A stretch of 64,000 nucleotides of DNA from RGIG5579 sp045541915 (GCA_045541915.1 JAZQJZ010000037.1:62001-126000); one strand, 5' to 3'. Numbered from the stretch's first letter, positions 15,723 through 24,919 are shown. The notes: generated from the letters alone by a model not told the origin. Made by a program: numbers and translations.

Positions 15723-16610
15723 ATGAAAAACACTATTTTCCGTGGCGCAGCCACCGCACTTGCAACTCCTATGACCGAAACAGGAATTGACTTTGATGCC
15801 CTCGGAAAGCTGATCGAGTTTCAGATCGAAGGCGGCATCAGTGCCCTTGTGATCACCGGAACCACCGGTGAAAGCTCTACTTTGACCGATGAGGAGCACA
15901 AGGCTGCCATCTCCTTTGCAGTCAAACAGGCAAAGGGGCGCGTTCCGGTGATTGCCGGTACTGGCTCCAACGATACGGATTATGCCATTGCCCTTTCCCG
16001 TTATGCCTGCGAGGCGGGCGTTGACGGTCTCCTTTTGGTGACGCCTTATTACAATAAGGCAACGCAAAACGGTCTTGTGGCGCATTTTACAGCCATTGCC
16101 GATGCGGTAACAAAGCCCGTTATTCTTTACAATGTTCCTAGCCGTACCGGCTGCAACATCAAACCGGAAACGGTGGCGATCCTGGCTGAGCATCCCCGTA
16201 TTGTGGGAATCAAGGAAGCCAGCGGTGATCTTTCTCAGGTGGCAAATATCGCTCATCTTTGCGGCGATAAGATCGATATTTACTCCGGTAATGACGATCA
16301 GATCCTTCCCGTTCTTTCCCTGGGGGGTGCCGGTGTGATCTCGGTTCTTTCCAATCTTCTTCCCGGTCAGACCGATCAGATCTGCCAGAAGTTTTTCGAA
16401 GGGGATAACCAGGGTGCAAAAGATCTGCAGCTTCGATATCTCCCTTTGATCCACGATCTGTTTTCCGAGGTGAATCCCATCCCGGTGAAGGCAGCGCTTT
16501 CTGCGATGGGCTTCGGTGAAAACCGACTCCGCTTGCCCTTAACTCCCATGGAGGAGAAAAACAGAAATGTTCTGATCGAGGAAATGAAAAAACAAAATAT
16601 TTTGGTTTGA
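15723..16610 (+). CDS. dapA: 4-hydroxy-tetrahydrodipicolinate synthase DapA
   Basis: Condenses pyruvate with aspartate semialdehyde at the branch point of lysine/diaminopimelate synthesis; cytosolic TIM barrel of 295 aa, normal length. Schiff-base Lys164 lies in GIKEASGD, Tyr136 in YNVPSRTG and the pyruvate-binding GTTGE at 46-50. ATG 15723 has AAAGGA upstream; an earlier in-frame ATG at 15687 lies inside the terminator and is rejected. First gene of the riboswitch-controlled operon; lysC follows after 13 bp. Confidence 0.97.
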   Translation: MKNTIFRGAATALATPMTETGIDFDALGKLIEFQIEGGISALVITGTTGESSTLTDEEHKAAISFAVKQAKGRVPVIAGTGSNDTDYAIALSRYACEAGVDGLLLVTPYYNKATQNGLVAHFTAIADAVTKPVILYNVPSRTGCNIKPETVAILAEHPRIVGIKEASGDLSQVANIAHLCGDKIDIYSGNDDQILPVLSLGGAGVISVLSNLLPGQTDQICQKFFEGDNQGAKDLQLRYLPLIHDLFSEVNPIPVKAALSAMGFGENRLRLPLTPMEEKNRNVLIEEMKKQNILV

Positions 16611-16623
16611 GGTAATATCTGAA

Positions 16624-17937
16624 ATGTTAAAAGTAATCAAATTTGGCGGAACGTCCCTCGCCAGTGCAGAGCAGTTTAAGAAGGTAGCTTCCATCGTTCG
16701 GGAGGATAAGACCCGCCGCTATGTGGTGGCCTCTGCCCCGGGAAAGCGCTTTTCCGATGATATCAAGGTGACGGATCTTCTTTTGAAGTGCTATGCCTTG
16801 GCCAGAGAAAGAGAAAATTTCGAAGAGCCCTTCGGTCAGATCAAATCCCGATTTGAGCAGATCATTGCAGAGCTTGGAATTTCTCTGTCCCTGGAGGAAG
16901 AGTTTGCCGCTTTTTATACCAGAATCTGCAAGGGTGCCAGCGAAGCATACATTGCGTCCCGCGGTGAGCATTTCAATGCCCGGATCCTGGCAGCTTATTT
17001 GAATTTCCCCTTCATCGAAGTGGCAGAGGGCATTATTTTCGATGAAAAGGGCGCTTTGATGGAAGAGGTGACCAATGAAAAATTGGCCGCTCTTTTGAAG
17101 AAGCATACCCGTGCCGTTCTTCCCGGCTTTTACGGTGCTACCGAGCACGGTGACATTCGTATTTTCAGCCGCGGCGGTTCCGATATTACCGGTTCTCTTG
17201 CCGCCCGTGCCGTGAAGGCCGATCTGTATGAAAACTGGACCGATGTTTCCGGTCTTTTGATGGCCGATCCTCGCATTGTAAAGGATCCCCGTGCCATTGA
17301 ATTTGTGACCTACCGTGAATTGCGCGAGCTTTCCTATATGGGTGCCAGTGTGCTTCACGAGGACGCCATTTTCCCTGTGCGCAGAGAGGGAATCCCCATT
17401 AATATCCGCAACACCAATGCCCCCGAGGATGCAGGTACCATGATCGTGGAAAATGCGGAAAAGAGTGTTGGCATTGTGACCGGTATTGCCGGCAAAAAGG
17501 GCTTTGGCGCCATTTATGTGGAAAAGGGAATGATGAACAGCGAATTGGGCTTCGGCCGCAAGGTGCTGGGCGTTCTGGAAGAAAAGAAAATCAGCTTTGA
17601 GCATCTCCCCAGCGGCATTGACACCCTGACGGTTGTGGTGGATCGCAATGCCCTGGTGGGAAGAGAAAATGAGATCATTCATGACCTGCAGAAGGCAGTC
17701 AAAGCAGATCGTATCCACTTGGTGGAGGACCTTTGTCTCATCGCTGTGGTAGGCCGGGGTATGATCAACTCTCCCGGTACTGCCGCCAGACTTTTCAGTG
17801 CCCTGGCAAGGGAAAAGATCAACATCCGTATGATCGACCAAGGCTCTAGCGAATTGAATATTATCGTGGCACTGGAAGAAAAGGATTATGAAAAGGCACT
17901 GCAGGCCATTTATTCGGAGTTTGTTCCGGAGGTTTAA
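16624..17937 (+). CDS. lysC: Aspartate kinase
   Basis: Phosphorylates aspartate, the first step towards lysine, threonine and methionine; 437 aa. The kinase domain starts KFGGTS and contains FYGATEHGDIRIFSRGGSD; two ACT regulatory domains occupy the last ~150 residues (VLGVLEEKKISFEHLPSG, LFSALAREKINIRMIDQG). Feedback inhibition by an amino acid is known in this class; the effector cannot be read here. Operon position suggests lysine. Its TAA is immediately followed by the lysA ATG. Confidence 0.96.
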   Translation: MLKVIKFGGTSLASAEQFKKVASIVREDKTRRYVVASAPGKRFSDDIKVTDLLLKCYALARERENFEEPFGQIKSRFEQIIAELGISLSLEEEFAAFYTRICKGASEAYIASRGEHFNARILAAYLNFPFIEVAEGIIFDEKGALMEEVTNEKLAALLKKHTRAVLPGFYGATEHGDIRIFSRGGSDITGSLAARAVKADLYENWTDVSGLLMADPRIVKDPRAIEFVTYRELRELSYMGASVLHEDAIFPVRREGIPINIRNTNAPEDAGTMIVENAEKSVGIVTGIAGKKGFGAIYVEKGMMNSELGFGRKVLGVLEEKKISFEHLPSGIDTLTVVVDRNALVGRENEIIHDLQKAVKADRIHLVEDLCLIAVVGRGMINSPGTAARLFSALAREKINIRMIDQGSSELNIIVALEEKDYEKALQAIYSEFVPEV

Positions 17938-19245
17938 ATGAAAAAACTGACGTGTAAAAACTGTTCCGTCACCCCGGAAGGCAGACTTTTGTTTGCCGGA
18001 CGAGACTTGGGAGAACTGGCACAAAAGTATGGAACGGCGCTCTATGTGATGGATGAGGACAGGATTCGGGAAATGTGCCGGATCTACCAAATGGCTATGA
18101 AAAAAGCCTTTGGGGACTCTGCTCAGCCTCTCTTTGCCAGTAAGGCCTGCTCCTTCAAGCAGATCTATCGCATTATGAAGGAAGAGAAAATGGGCATTGA
18201 TGTAGTCTCTCCCGGTGAGATCTATACTGCCAAAAAAGCAGACTTCCCCATGGAACAGGCATATTTTCACAGTAACAATAAAACCGATGAAGATATCCGC
18301 TTTGCCATGGAATGCGGTGTGGGCTACTTTGTGGCAGACAATGAAGAGGAAGTTGTCGCGGTGGACCGCATTGCCCGAGAGAGGGGAATCCGGCAGAAAA
18401 TGCTGCTTCGCATTACCCCCGGTATCGACCCTCATACCTATGAAGAGGTGGCCACGGGAAAGGTGGATTCTAAATTCGGTTCCGCCATTGAAACCGGTCA
18501 GGCGATGGAAATCACAAAGCTTACTTTGACCATGCAAAATGTGGATCTGAAAGGCTTTCACTGCCACGTGGGCAGCCAGGTGTTTGATTCGGATGTGTTC
18601 CTTCGCTCTGCGGAAAAAATGCTGGAGTTTATCTTGCAGGTGCGCAGTACCACCGGCTATACCGCATCGGAATTGGATCTTGGCGGAGGCTTTGGTGTAA
18701 GATATGTAGAAAGCGATCCGGAGTATTCTCTGGAAGAGATGATCCTGGAAGTGGGGGAGGCCTTTCACAAGCTTTGTGAGAAACTTGAGATCCCTATGCC
18801 CGCGGTTCGAATGGAGCCGGGCAGAAGCATCGTTGCCGATGCTGGGTTGACCCTTTATTCTGTGGGTATGGTGAAAAGGATCAAGGGATATAAGAATTAT
18901 GTTTCTGTAAATGGCGGTATAAGTGACAATCCTCGCTTTGCTCTTTACGGCTCTCAGTACACCGTGGTGCTTCCGGAAAAAATGAAGGAAGCCGATGATT
19001 TTTCTTGCTCGGTGGTAGGCCGCTGTTGCGAAAGCGGAGACATTCTCCAGGAGAATGTTCTTCTTCCGTCCTCCGTTCGAAGAGGAGACCTTCTGGCGGT
19101 TCTGACCACCGGTGCTTACAACTACTCTATGGCATCTCATTACAACCGGGTGTTAAAGCTTCCTGTGATTATGCTCTCCGGTGGCAAGGACTATGTGGCA
19201 GTCCGCAGAGAAACCTTTGAGGATCTTGCCGCCTGCGATCTATAA
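17938..19245 (+). CDS. lysA: Diaminopimelate decarboxylase LysA
   Basis: PLP enzyme making lysine from meso-diaminopimelate; 435 aa, fold-type III. FASKACSFKQI carries the PLP lysine; GFHCHVGSQ, LGGGFGVRY and EPGRSIVADAG bind the cofactor; CCESGDIL and GAYNYSMASHYN complete the active site. GGAGG lies in the lysC 3' end 5-6 bp before the ATG, so it is coupled to lysC. Last gene of the operon, followed by a terminator. dapB, asd and the acyl or aminotransferase steps are not in this window. Confidence 0.96.
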   Translation: MKKLTCKNCSVTPEGRLLFAGRDLGELAQKYGTALYVMDEDRIREMCRIYQMAMKKAFGDSAQPLFASKACSFKQIYRIMKEEKMGIDVVSPGEIYTAKKADFPMEQAYFHSNNKTDEDIRFAMECGVGYFVADNEEEVVAVDRIARERGIRQKMLLRITPGIDPHTYEEVATGKVDSKFGSAIETGQAMEITKLTLTMQNVDLKGFHCHVGSQVFDSDVFLRSAEKMLEFILQVRSTTGYTASELDLGGGFGVRYVESDPEYSLEEMILEVGEAFHKLCEKLEIPMPAVRMEPGRSIVADAGLTLYSVGMVKRIKGYKNYVSVNGGISDNPRFALYGSQYTVVLPEKMKEADDFSCSVVGRCCESGDILQENVLLPSSVRRGDLLAVLTTGAYNYSMASHYNRVLKLPVIMLSGGKDYVAVRRETFEDLAACDL

Positions 19246-19279
19246 AAAAGAAAAAGAACCCAATTTTGGGTTCTTTTTT
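19246..19279. terminator. Bidirectional intrinsic terminator
   Basis: AAAAGAACCCAA / TTGGGTTCTTTTTT hairpin between lysA and the convergent esterase gene. Confidence 0.9.
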
Positions 19280-19288
19280 GTTTGCTAT

Positions 19289-20158
19289 TTATTCTTTGTC
19301 AGGAGGCAGGATCTCTGCACCTACCATCTCCTCCAGCCATTCCTGACAAAGAGGAAGCCAGGTGGCAATGTGGGGATTGTTCGAATTGTTTTTCAAGGGT
19401 GCGTTTTGCGAATTTCTTGCCTGTGTGATACGGTTGGCAACGGAAAGACCATGCTTTCCCCAACCGTACATATGAAACTCTGTGGGAACGCCTTGTTTTT
19501 GCAGAGCGGAGGCAAGAACCAGAGAGTGCTCACAGGAAACGATCGCATCGCTTACGGTGGTCCACAAAAAGGTGGGCGGAGTGTTGGGAGAAACCTGCTT
19601 TTCCATGGAAACCAATTTTCTGCGCTCAGGGGTATCCTCTTTTCCCATCATCACCATGGTGCAGTCCGGGTGCATCAAATCCGGTTCGGTGGAAACCAGA
19701 GGGTAGCAAATGATCTGCGCCGCAGGGCGAAGAAGGTTCTTTTCTTTTCCCACCATTTCCGAAAGCCAATCCTTGTCCCAGAACACACCTAGGGAAAGGG
19801 CAAGATGTGCGCCGGCAGAGAAGCCGCAAGTTACGATTCGATCGGGATCGATACAAAGCCGCTGAGCATTTTCCTTTAAATATGCCATGGCAAGAGCTTC
19901 TTCACAAAGAGGCTGAGGGAATTGGGCATCTTCGTTGGTGCTGTAAGAGAGAATGGCGGCATTGTAACCGTAAGTTAAAAAACGAAATGCAATGGCTTCC
20001 CCCTCCCGAACGGAAACAAGGCGATATCCGCCGCCGGGAGAGATCAAAACGGTAGGCCGGCGCTGGACGGGGGATTTTTTCAACATTTTGGGAATAAACA
20101 GGGTGAGAGTTGCATTATCTTTTCCGCCAAAGGGAAGGGATACAGTTTCGTAGATCAT
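19289..20158 (-). CDS. Alpha/beta hydrolase, acetyl-xylan-esterase-like (paralogue A)
   Basis: A 289-aa serine hydrolase without signal peptide. Oxyanion motif PGGGY, nucleophile elbow GFSAGAH, acid candidate in TTVSDAIVSCEHS and His in GWGKHGLS give a complete triad. The family includes Axe7A/BD-FAE-like esterases that deacetylate xylo-oligosaccharides; substrate is inferred. Its closest visible relative is the next gene upstream, with matching motifs throughout, so the two arose by tandem duplication. Start ATG aligns with the paralogue start region (SLPFGGKDNATL). Confidence 0.83.
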   Translation of the reverse strand: MIYETVSLPFGGKDNATLTLFIPKMLKKSPVQRRPTVLISPGGGYRLVSVREGEAIAFRFLTYGYNAAILSYSTNEDAQFPQPLCEEALAMAYLKENAQRLCIDPDRIVTCGFSAGAHLALSLGVFWDKDWLSEMVGKEKNLLRPAAQIICYPLVSTEPDLMHPDCTMVMMGKEDTPERRKLVSMEKQVSPNTPPTFLWTTVSDAIVSCEHSLVLASALQKQGVPTEFHMYGWGKHGLSVANRITQARNSQNAPLKNNSNNPHIATWLPLCQEWLEEMVGAEILPPDKE

Positions 20159-20231
20159 AATATTCTCCTATTTTTTTGAATCAATTTTTTTAAAAGTGTG
20201 AAAGAGAGAATCAGACTGTGGAGAATGAAAA

Positions 20232-21110
20232 TTATTCTTCTGTTTTTTCCGGCAGAGAAAGCTCTACTCCGAACATTTCCTCCAGCCATTCTTCACAAAG
20301 GGGAAGCCAGGTGGCAATGTGAGGGTTCACGTGACTGCGCTTCAACTCTTCTCCGTAATTTTCCGGAGTTTGGGTGATGCGGTTGGCCAGGGAAAGACCG
20401 TGTCTGCCCCAACCGTAAACGTGAAATTCCATGGGAACTCCCGCCTCTTGCAGAGCCAAAGCCAAAAGCAGAGAGTTCTTAACGGGCACTGCCTTGTCAG
20501 GCTGTGTGCTCCAAAGGAAGGTGGGAGGAGTGAGGGGAGAAACCTGCTTTTCCAGAGAAACCAGCTCCAATTCTTCCGGTGTAGGATCCTCTCCCACCAA
20601 ACGTCGAATGCTTCCATTATGCCGGAAGGAGGGATCGCTGGTGACCACCGGATAGCAGATGATCTGGGCGGTAGGACGCAACAGTTCATTGTCTTTTCCC
20701 ACTTTTTCCGAAAGCCACTTTTTATCCCAGAACACGCCCAGGGAAAGGGCCAGGTGACCGCCGGCGGAAAATCCGCAGGTGTAAATGCGGCTGGGATCAA
20801 TCAAGTATGTTTCGCAGTTTTCCTTTAAATATGCCACCCCCAGCGCGGCCTCGCAGAGGGATTGAGGAAAACGGGCATCCTCCTTCACACTGTAAGAAAG
20901 CACGGCGGCGTTAAATCCCATGGTGAGAAAACGGAAGGCGATGCATTCTCCCTCACGAACGGAAACAAGGCTATATCCACCGCCGGGACAGACCAGCACG
21001 GTGGGGCGGCGTTTTACGACGGTCTTTTCCTTTGGTTCGGGAATGTAAAGGGTAAGAGTGGCATTGTTCTTTCCGCCAAAGGGAATGGGGACTGTTTTCA
21101 GTGTCATCAT
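20232..21110 (-). CDS. Alpha/beta hydrolase, acetyl-xylan-esterase-like (paralogue B)
   Basis: A 292-aa cytosolic serine hydrolase paralogous to the gene downstream. Motifs PGGGY, GFSAGGH (nucleophile), STQPDKAVPVKNS (acid) and GWGRHGLS (His). The start at 21110 is chosen because the promoter at 21144-21172 would place transcription start near 21137, excluding the GTG at 21143 that lies in front. Paralogue A follows after 73 bp on the same strand with no terminator between, so they are probably one transcript. The paralogues differ mainly in the N-terminus and the 210-230 loop. Confidence 0.83.
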   Translation of the reverse strand: MMTLKTVPIPFGGKNNATLTLYIPEPKEKTVVKRRPTVLVCPGGGYSLVSVREGECIAFRFLTMGFNAAVLSYSVKEDARFPQSLCEAALGVAYLKENCETYLIDPSRIYTCGFSAGGHLALSLGVFWDKKWLSEKVGKDNELLRPTAQIICYPVVTSDPSFRHNGSIRRLVGEDPTPEELELVSLEKQVSPLTPPTFLWSTQPDKAVPVKNSLLLALALQEAGVPMEFHVYGWGRHGLSLANRITQTPENYGEELKRSHVNPHIATWLPLCEEWLEEMFGVELSLPEKTEE

Positions 21111-21143
21111 TTCTTCTGCCTCGTTTTGAAGTTTTTCTATCAC

Positions 21144-21172
21144 ATTGTATCACAAAAAAAGTTTCTTTGCAA
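21144..21172 (-). promoter_or_regulatory. Promoter of the esterase pair
   Basis: Minus-strand TTGCAA (21167-21172), 17 bp, TACAAT (21144-21149). Confidence 0.75.
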
Positions 21173-21210
21173 GAAAAGGGAGAAAACACTGGGAAAATCA
21201 GAAAAAACTA

Positions 21211-21239
21211 TTGAAAAAAAGTGAAAAGTGTAGTAAAAT
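21211..21239 (+). promoter_or_regulatory. Promoter of the amidohydrolase-PHP unit
   Basis: TTGAAA (21211-21216), 17 bp, TAAAAT (21234-21239), divergent from the esterase promoter. Confidence 0.7.
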
Positions 21240-21279
21240 AACACTGATTTTTGAAATGGAATTTGAAAGGAAAAAGGCG

Positions 21280-22086
21280 ATGATCGGGACCATAGAAGTG
21301 ATTGATTCCCATTGTCATATTTATCCGGAAAAGATCGCAGCTCGCGCCTGCGCCGGAACGGATCGCTTTTATGGCACCACCGCCGCTTGTGACGGAACCA
21401 CCGCCGGTCTTTTGAAAAAAACAGCCGACGGTAGAATCGATCGTTTTCTGGTTCACTCTGTTGCTACCACACCCAGCCAGGTGCGAAGCATCAATGATTT
21501 TATTTCCGGCGAAGTAAAGCATGATCCTACCCACTTTTTCGGCTTTGGTACCATGCATCCGGAAAGCGAGGATCCAAAGGGCGATCTTCAGCATCTTTTA
21601 GAAGTAGGGCTAAAAGGTGTGAAGCTTCACCCGGATATCCAGGCCTTTCCCTTGGACGGGCCCCGTGCCATGGCCATTTTCCAGCTTTGCCAGGAGAATG
21701 AGATTCCGGTTCTTCTTCATACCGGTGACCATCGGTATGATTTTTCCAATCCCAATCGTCTTATCCCCGTTTTAAAGGCCTTTCCAAACCTGACGGTGAT
21801 CGGCGCCCATTTGGGTGGCTGGTCCATCTGGGAGGAGGCTTGCGATCGTATGGCAGGGACTCCTAATTTGCATGTAGACTGTTCCTCCACCTTTCCTTTC
21901 TATAACAAAGAGAGAGCAAAAGAATTGATCCTGCGTTGGGGCGTGGATCGGGTTTTGTTCGGATCGGATTTTCCCATGTGGGATCCGATCAAAGAATTGG
22001 ACACCTTTTTGTCCTTGGATTTGGGGGAAGAAGCAAACCGCAAGATCTTGGGAGAAAACGCGAAAAAACTGTTTTGTCTTTTGTAA
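21280..22086 (+). CDS. Amidohydrolase family 2 (TIM-barrel metal hydrolase)
   Basis: A 268-aa cytosolic protein of the amidohydrolase_2/COG2159 type. Metal-binding motifs: DSHCHIY at the N-terminus, GVKLHPD, LLHTGDH, GAHLGGW and the final FGSDFPMWDP Asp. Members hydrolyse or decarboxylate cyclic acids; the substrate cannot be told. ATG 21280 has GAAAGG upstream; ATG 21256 is an alternative. The PHP gene follows after 11 bp, suggesting one transcript. A distant relative lies at 46.2 kb. Confidence 0.82.
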   Translation: MIGTIEVIDSHCHIYPEKIAARACAGTDRFYGTTAACDGTTAGLLKKTADGRIDRFLVHSVATTPSQVRSINDFISGEVKHDPTHFFGFGTMHPESEDPKGDLQHLLEVGLKGVKLHPDIQAFPLDGPRAMAIFQLCQENEIPVLLHTGDHRYDFSNPNRLIPVLKAFPNLTVIGAHLGGWSIWEEACDRMAGTPNLHVDCSSTFPFYNKERAKELILRWGVDRVLFGSDFPMWDPIKELDTFLSLDLGEEANRKILGENAKKLFCLL

Positions 22087-22097
22087 AGGATAAAGAA

Positions 22098-22904
22098 ATG
22101 CGCCATTCCAATATTCATACCCACACTGTTTTTTCCGACGGAAAAAATACTCCGGAGGAAATGGCAGAGGAGGCCATCAGACTGGGATTGGTTTCTCTTG
22201 GCTTTTCCGATCATAGTGATACTCCTTTCTTTCCCGAAGACTGCATGAAGAAAGAGGAGTATCAAGCGTATCGGAAAACCGTCTATGAGCTAAAACGAAA
22301 AAACGAAGGGAAAATCGAAATTTTTTGTGGCATTGAAAAGGATTATTTTTCCCAAATTGAGCCTGGATTTTTCGATTATGTAATCGGTTCCGTTCACTAT
22401 ATCACCTCTCCCGACGGATTTGCTCCCATTGATTATTCCCTGGAGCGTCAGATGGAATATATCCGTGATTTTGGCCATTCAGATCCTTTGGAGTTGGCAA
22501 AGCGCTATTATGAAACAGTCGTGGAGCACGCTGAAAAGAATACTTTTGATGTTCAAGGACATTTTGATCTGGTCAACAAATACGGTCTGTTTGACGGGGC
22601 CGGGGAGGAATACCGGCGAGTTGCTCTGGAAGCGCTGGATGAGGTGATGAAAAAGGTGCCCTTCATTGAGGTGAATACCGGCGCCATTGCCAGGGGCTAT
22701 CGAACAGAGCCTTATCCGGATGATTTTCTTTTAAATAGGATTTTGGAAAAAGACGGAAAATTGGTGCTGAACGGTGATTCTCATAAGATCTCGCACCTTT
22801 CCTGTCATTATGATCAGTCCCTTTTGAAGCTAAAGCAAATGGGGTTTGCATCCATTTGGCAAAAGCGTGAGGGGCGTTTCTGTGAAGTTAAAATGAATTT
22901 GTAA
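22098..22904 (+). CDS. PHP-domain phosphatase, histidinol-phosphatase-like
   Basis: A 268-aa cytosolic metallophosphoesterase. PHP motifs: NIHTHTVFSDG, FSDHSDTPF, CGIEKDYF, GSVHYI, QGHFDLV and NGDSHK, a full tri-metal set. The family includes HisK/HisJ histidinol phosphatase, but no his genes are nearby and the role may be another sugar or amino-alcohol phosphate. ATG 22098 has AAGGA 7 bp upstream. It follows the amidohydrolase gene closely. glyA begins after a 150-bp leader. Confidence 0.85.
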   Translation: MRHSNIHTHTVFSDGKNTPEEMAEEAIRLGLVSLGFSDHSDTPFFPEDCMKKEEYQAYRKTVYELKRKNEGKIEIFCGIEKDYFSQIEPGFFDYVIGSVHYITSPDGFAPIDYSLERQMEYIRDFGHSDPLELAKRYYETVVEHAEKNTFDVQGHFDLVNKYGLFDGAGEEYRRVALEALDEVMKKVPFIEVNTGAIARGYRTEPYPDDFLLNRILEKDGKLVLNGDSHKISHLSCHYDQSLLKLKQMGFASIWQKREGRFCEVKMNL

Positions 22905-23054
22905 CGGGAGAAACCGAAAATTTTACCTGTCAGAGCGCAGCTTATAACCCAAGCGTCGGCACTGTGATTTGGCGCTTAGAGATGCAATTCCCTCTGAAAA
23001 ACCTTAAACTTGTTGGATTAAATGATTTTGATAAAAATAAAGGAGATAGAAAAA
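22905..23054 (+). promoter_or_regulatory. glyA leader, possibly structured
   Basis: Holds a possible helix AAGCGTC (22953-22959) / GGCGCTT (22973-22979) enclosed by CAGAG (22931-22935) / CTCTG (22994-22998). No known riboswitch consensus (ZTP, THF, SAM, glycine) was recognised. No clear promoter or terminator seen, so it may also be an intercistronic spacer. Confidence 0.35.
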
Positions 23055-24296
23055 ATGAACTTTTTCGACGAATTGAAGCAGTATGACCCGGAAGTGTATG
23101 CCGCTTGCGACAGAGAACTTTCCCGTCAAAGACACAACATTGAACTGATCGCCTCTGAAAACATCGTTTCCAAAGCGGTGCTCCTTGCTGCCGGTACCCC
23201 CCTTACCAATAAATACGCAGAAGGATACCCCGGAAAGAGATATTACGGCGGTTGTGAGCACGTAGATGAATTGGAAAGCATTGCCATTGAAAGAGCCAAA
23301 AAGCTCTTTGGTGCAGAGCATGCCAATGTTCAGCCCCATTGCGGCGCCTCTGCCAACCTGGCTGTTTTCTTTGCTTTGGTTCAGCCCGGTGATACGGTTA
23401 TGGGTCTTTCTCTTGCTCACGGCGGTCACCTTTCCCACGGTTCTCCTGCCAATATTTCCGGTAAGTATTTCAACATTGTTTCATACGGTGTGGACGAAAA
23501 GACCGAGGTTCTCAATTACGACGCTTTGCGCGCCAAGGCGCTGGAGTGCAAACCCAAGCTGATCGTTGCCGGTGCCAGTGCTTACTCCCGCGTGATCGAC
23601 TTTGAAAAGATCGGTCAGATCGCAAAGGAAGTGGGCGCGTATTATATGGTGGATATGGCTCACATTGCCGGTCTTGTGGCAGCAGGGGTCCATCCTTCCC
23701 CCGTTCCTTATGCAGACGTGGTCACCACCACCACCCACAAAACGCTCCGCGGTCCTCGCGGCGGTCTGATCCTTTGCAAGGAAGAATTGGCAAAGCAGAT
23801 CGATAAGGCTATTTTCCCCGGCACCCAGGGCGGTCCTCTGGAGCACATCATTGCCGCCAAGGCAGTGGCTTTCGCTGAGGCAATGAAGCCTGAATTTGTA
23901 GAATATCAGAAGAAGATTGTGAAAAACGCTGCCACCCTTGCCAAGGCTATGGAAAAGGCAGGCTTCCGTGTTTGCTCCGGCGGTACGGATAACCACCTGA
24001 TGCTCATTGACTTGAGAAACTTCGGTGTTACCGGAAAAGAAATGCAGGCGCGTCTTGACTCTGTCCATATCACCGTCAATAAGAACGCCATCCCCGACGA
24101 TCCCGAAAGCCCCTTTGTCACCAGCGGCATCCGTTTGGGAACTCCCGCAGTGACCTCTCGTGGCTTTGGCGAAGAAGAAATGGAAAAGATCGCCCTTTGG
24201 ATCCGGGATATTGCATCTGATTATGAAGGAAGCCGCGAAAGAGTCAGCGCGGAAGTTATGGCTGTTTGCGAAAAATTCCCCATTTACGAGGATTGA
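23055..24296 (+). CDS. glyA: Serine hydroxymethyltransferase
   Basis: PLP enzyme interconverting serine and glycine with tetrahydrofolate; main one-carbon source, cytosolic, 413 aa (normal). ELIASENIVS near the start, YAEGYPGKRYYGGCEHVD, HGGHLSHG, VDMAHIAGL and the PLP lysine in TTTTHKTLRGPRGG; C-terminal SGIRLGTPAVTSRGF. ATG 23055 follows AAAGGAGAT; an ATG at 23022 has no site. Its stop overlaps the next gene (TGATG). Confidence 0.97.
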   Translation: MNFFDELKQYDPEVYAACDRELSRQRHNIELIASENIVSKAVLLAAGTPLTNKYAEGYPGKRYYGGCEHVDELESIAIERAKKLFGAEHANVQPHCGASANLAVFFALVQPGDTVMGLSLAHGGHLSHGSPANISGKYFNIVSYGVDEKTEVLNYDALRAKALECKPKLIVAGASAYSRVIDFEKIGQIAKEVGAYYMVDMAHIAGLVAAGVHPSPVPYADVVTTTTHKTLRGPRGGLILCKEELAKQIDKAIFPGTQGGPLEHIIAAKAVAFAEAMKPEFVEYQKKIVKNAATLAKAMEKAGFRVCSGGTDNHLMLIDLRNFGVTGKEMQARLDSVHITVNKNAIPDDPESPFVTSGIRLGTPAVTSRGFGEEEMEKIALWIRDIASDYEGSRERVSAEVMAVCEKFPIYED

Positions 24297-24298
24297 TG

Positions 24299-24874
24299 AT
24301 GAAGCTTATCATTGCATCCGGAAATGCCGGGAAATTGAAGGAAATCCGTGCCATTTTAGGGGATCAATTCCAGGAGATTATTTCCATGAAGGAAGCCGGC
24401 ATCTGCCATGAAACAGTGGAAGACGGCAGTACATTTTTGGAGAATGCCCAAAAGAAGGCAAGGGAGATCTGTGAGATTTCCGGGGAAGCCACCCTGGCGG
24501 ATGACAGCGGCATTTGTGTGGATGCACTGGACGGTGCGCCGGGAATCTATTCCGCCCGTTTTTGCGGCCGGCACGGCGATGATGAAGCCAACAACCGCCT
24601 TTTGATCAAAAAACTTAAGGGCGAGAAAAACCGAAATGCCCATTACGCTTGCGCCATTTCCATTGCCTTTCCCGATGGCAGCGAAAAACACGCCCTGGGA
24701 TATCTTTACGGCCAGATCGTGGATTCTCCCAAGGGAGAGGGCGGATTTGGCTACGATCCCTATTTTTATCTGCCGGAATACGGCCAAACGGCCGCCCAGC
24801 TTCCTGCAGAAGAAAAAAACCGGATCAGCCACCGGGCAGAAGCGTTGAAAAAGCTATTGGAGCAGTTGGTATAA
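24299..24874 (+). CDS. rdgB: XTP/dITP pyrophosphatase (RdgB/HAM1)
   Basis: Hydrolyses ITP, dITP and XTP to keep deaminated purines out of nucleic acids; cytosolic, 191 aa. IIASGNAGKLKEI, TFLENAQKKA, LADDSGICVDAL, GEGGFGYDPYF and ISHRAEAL are the family motifs in order. ATGs at 24296 and 24299 both fit; the second is 8 bp after GAGG and begins MKLIIASGN, the usual family start. Cotranscribed with glyA. Ends at a strong terminator. Confidence 0.95.
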   Translation: MKLIIASGNAGKLKEIRAILGDQFQEIISMKEAGICHETVEDGSTFLENAQKKAREICEISGEATLADDSGICVDALDGAPGIYSARFCGRHGDDEANNRLLIKKLKGEKNRNAHYACAISIAFPDGSEKHALGYLYGQIVDSPKGEGGFGYDPYFYLPEYGQTAAQLPAEEKNRISHRAEALKKLLEQLV

Positions 24875-24914
24875 AAAAGAAGAGCAGATTTAAAACCTGC
24901 TCTTTCTTTTTTTT
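24873..24914. terminator. Bidirectional intrinsic terminator
   Basis: AAGAGCAG / CTGCTCTT hairpin with T-run, between rdgB and the 3' end of the fumarate reductase operon. Confidence 0.88.
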
Positions 24915-24919
24915 GTCTA

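Noticed and set aside
16627..19140. A long open frame antisense to lysC and lysA
   Set aside because: Composition is a mirror of the real coding strand, with no ribosome-binding site and no recognisable domain.
22905..23054. ZTP, THF, glycine or SAM riboswitch before glyA
   Set aside because: None of the conserved core sequences of these classes could be found.
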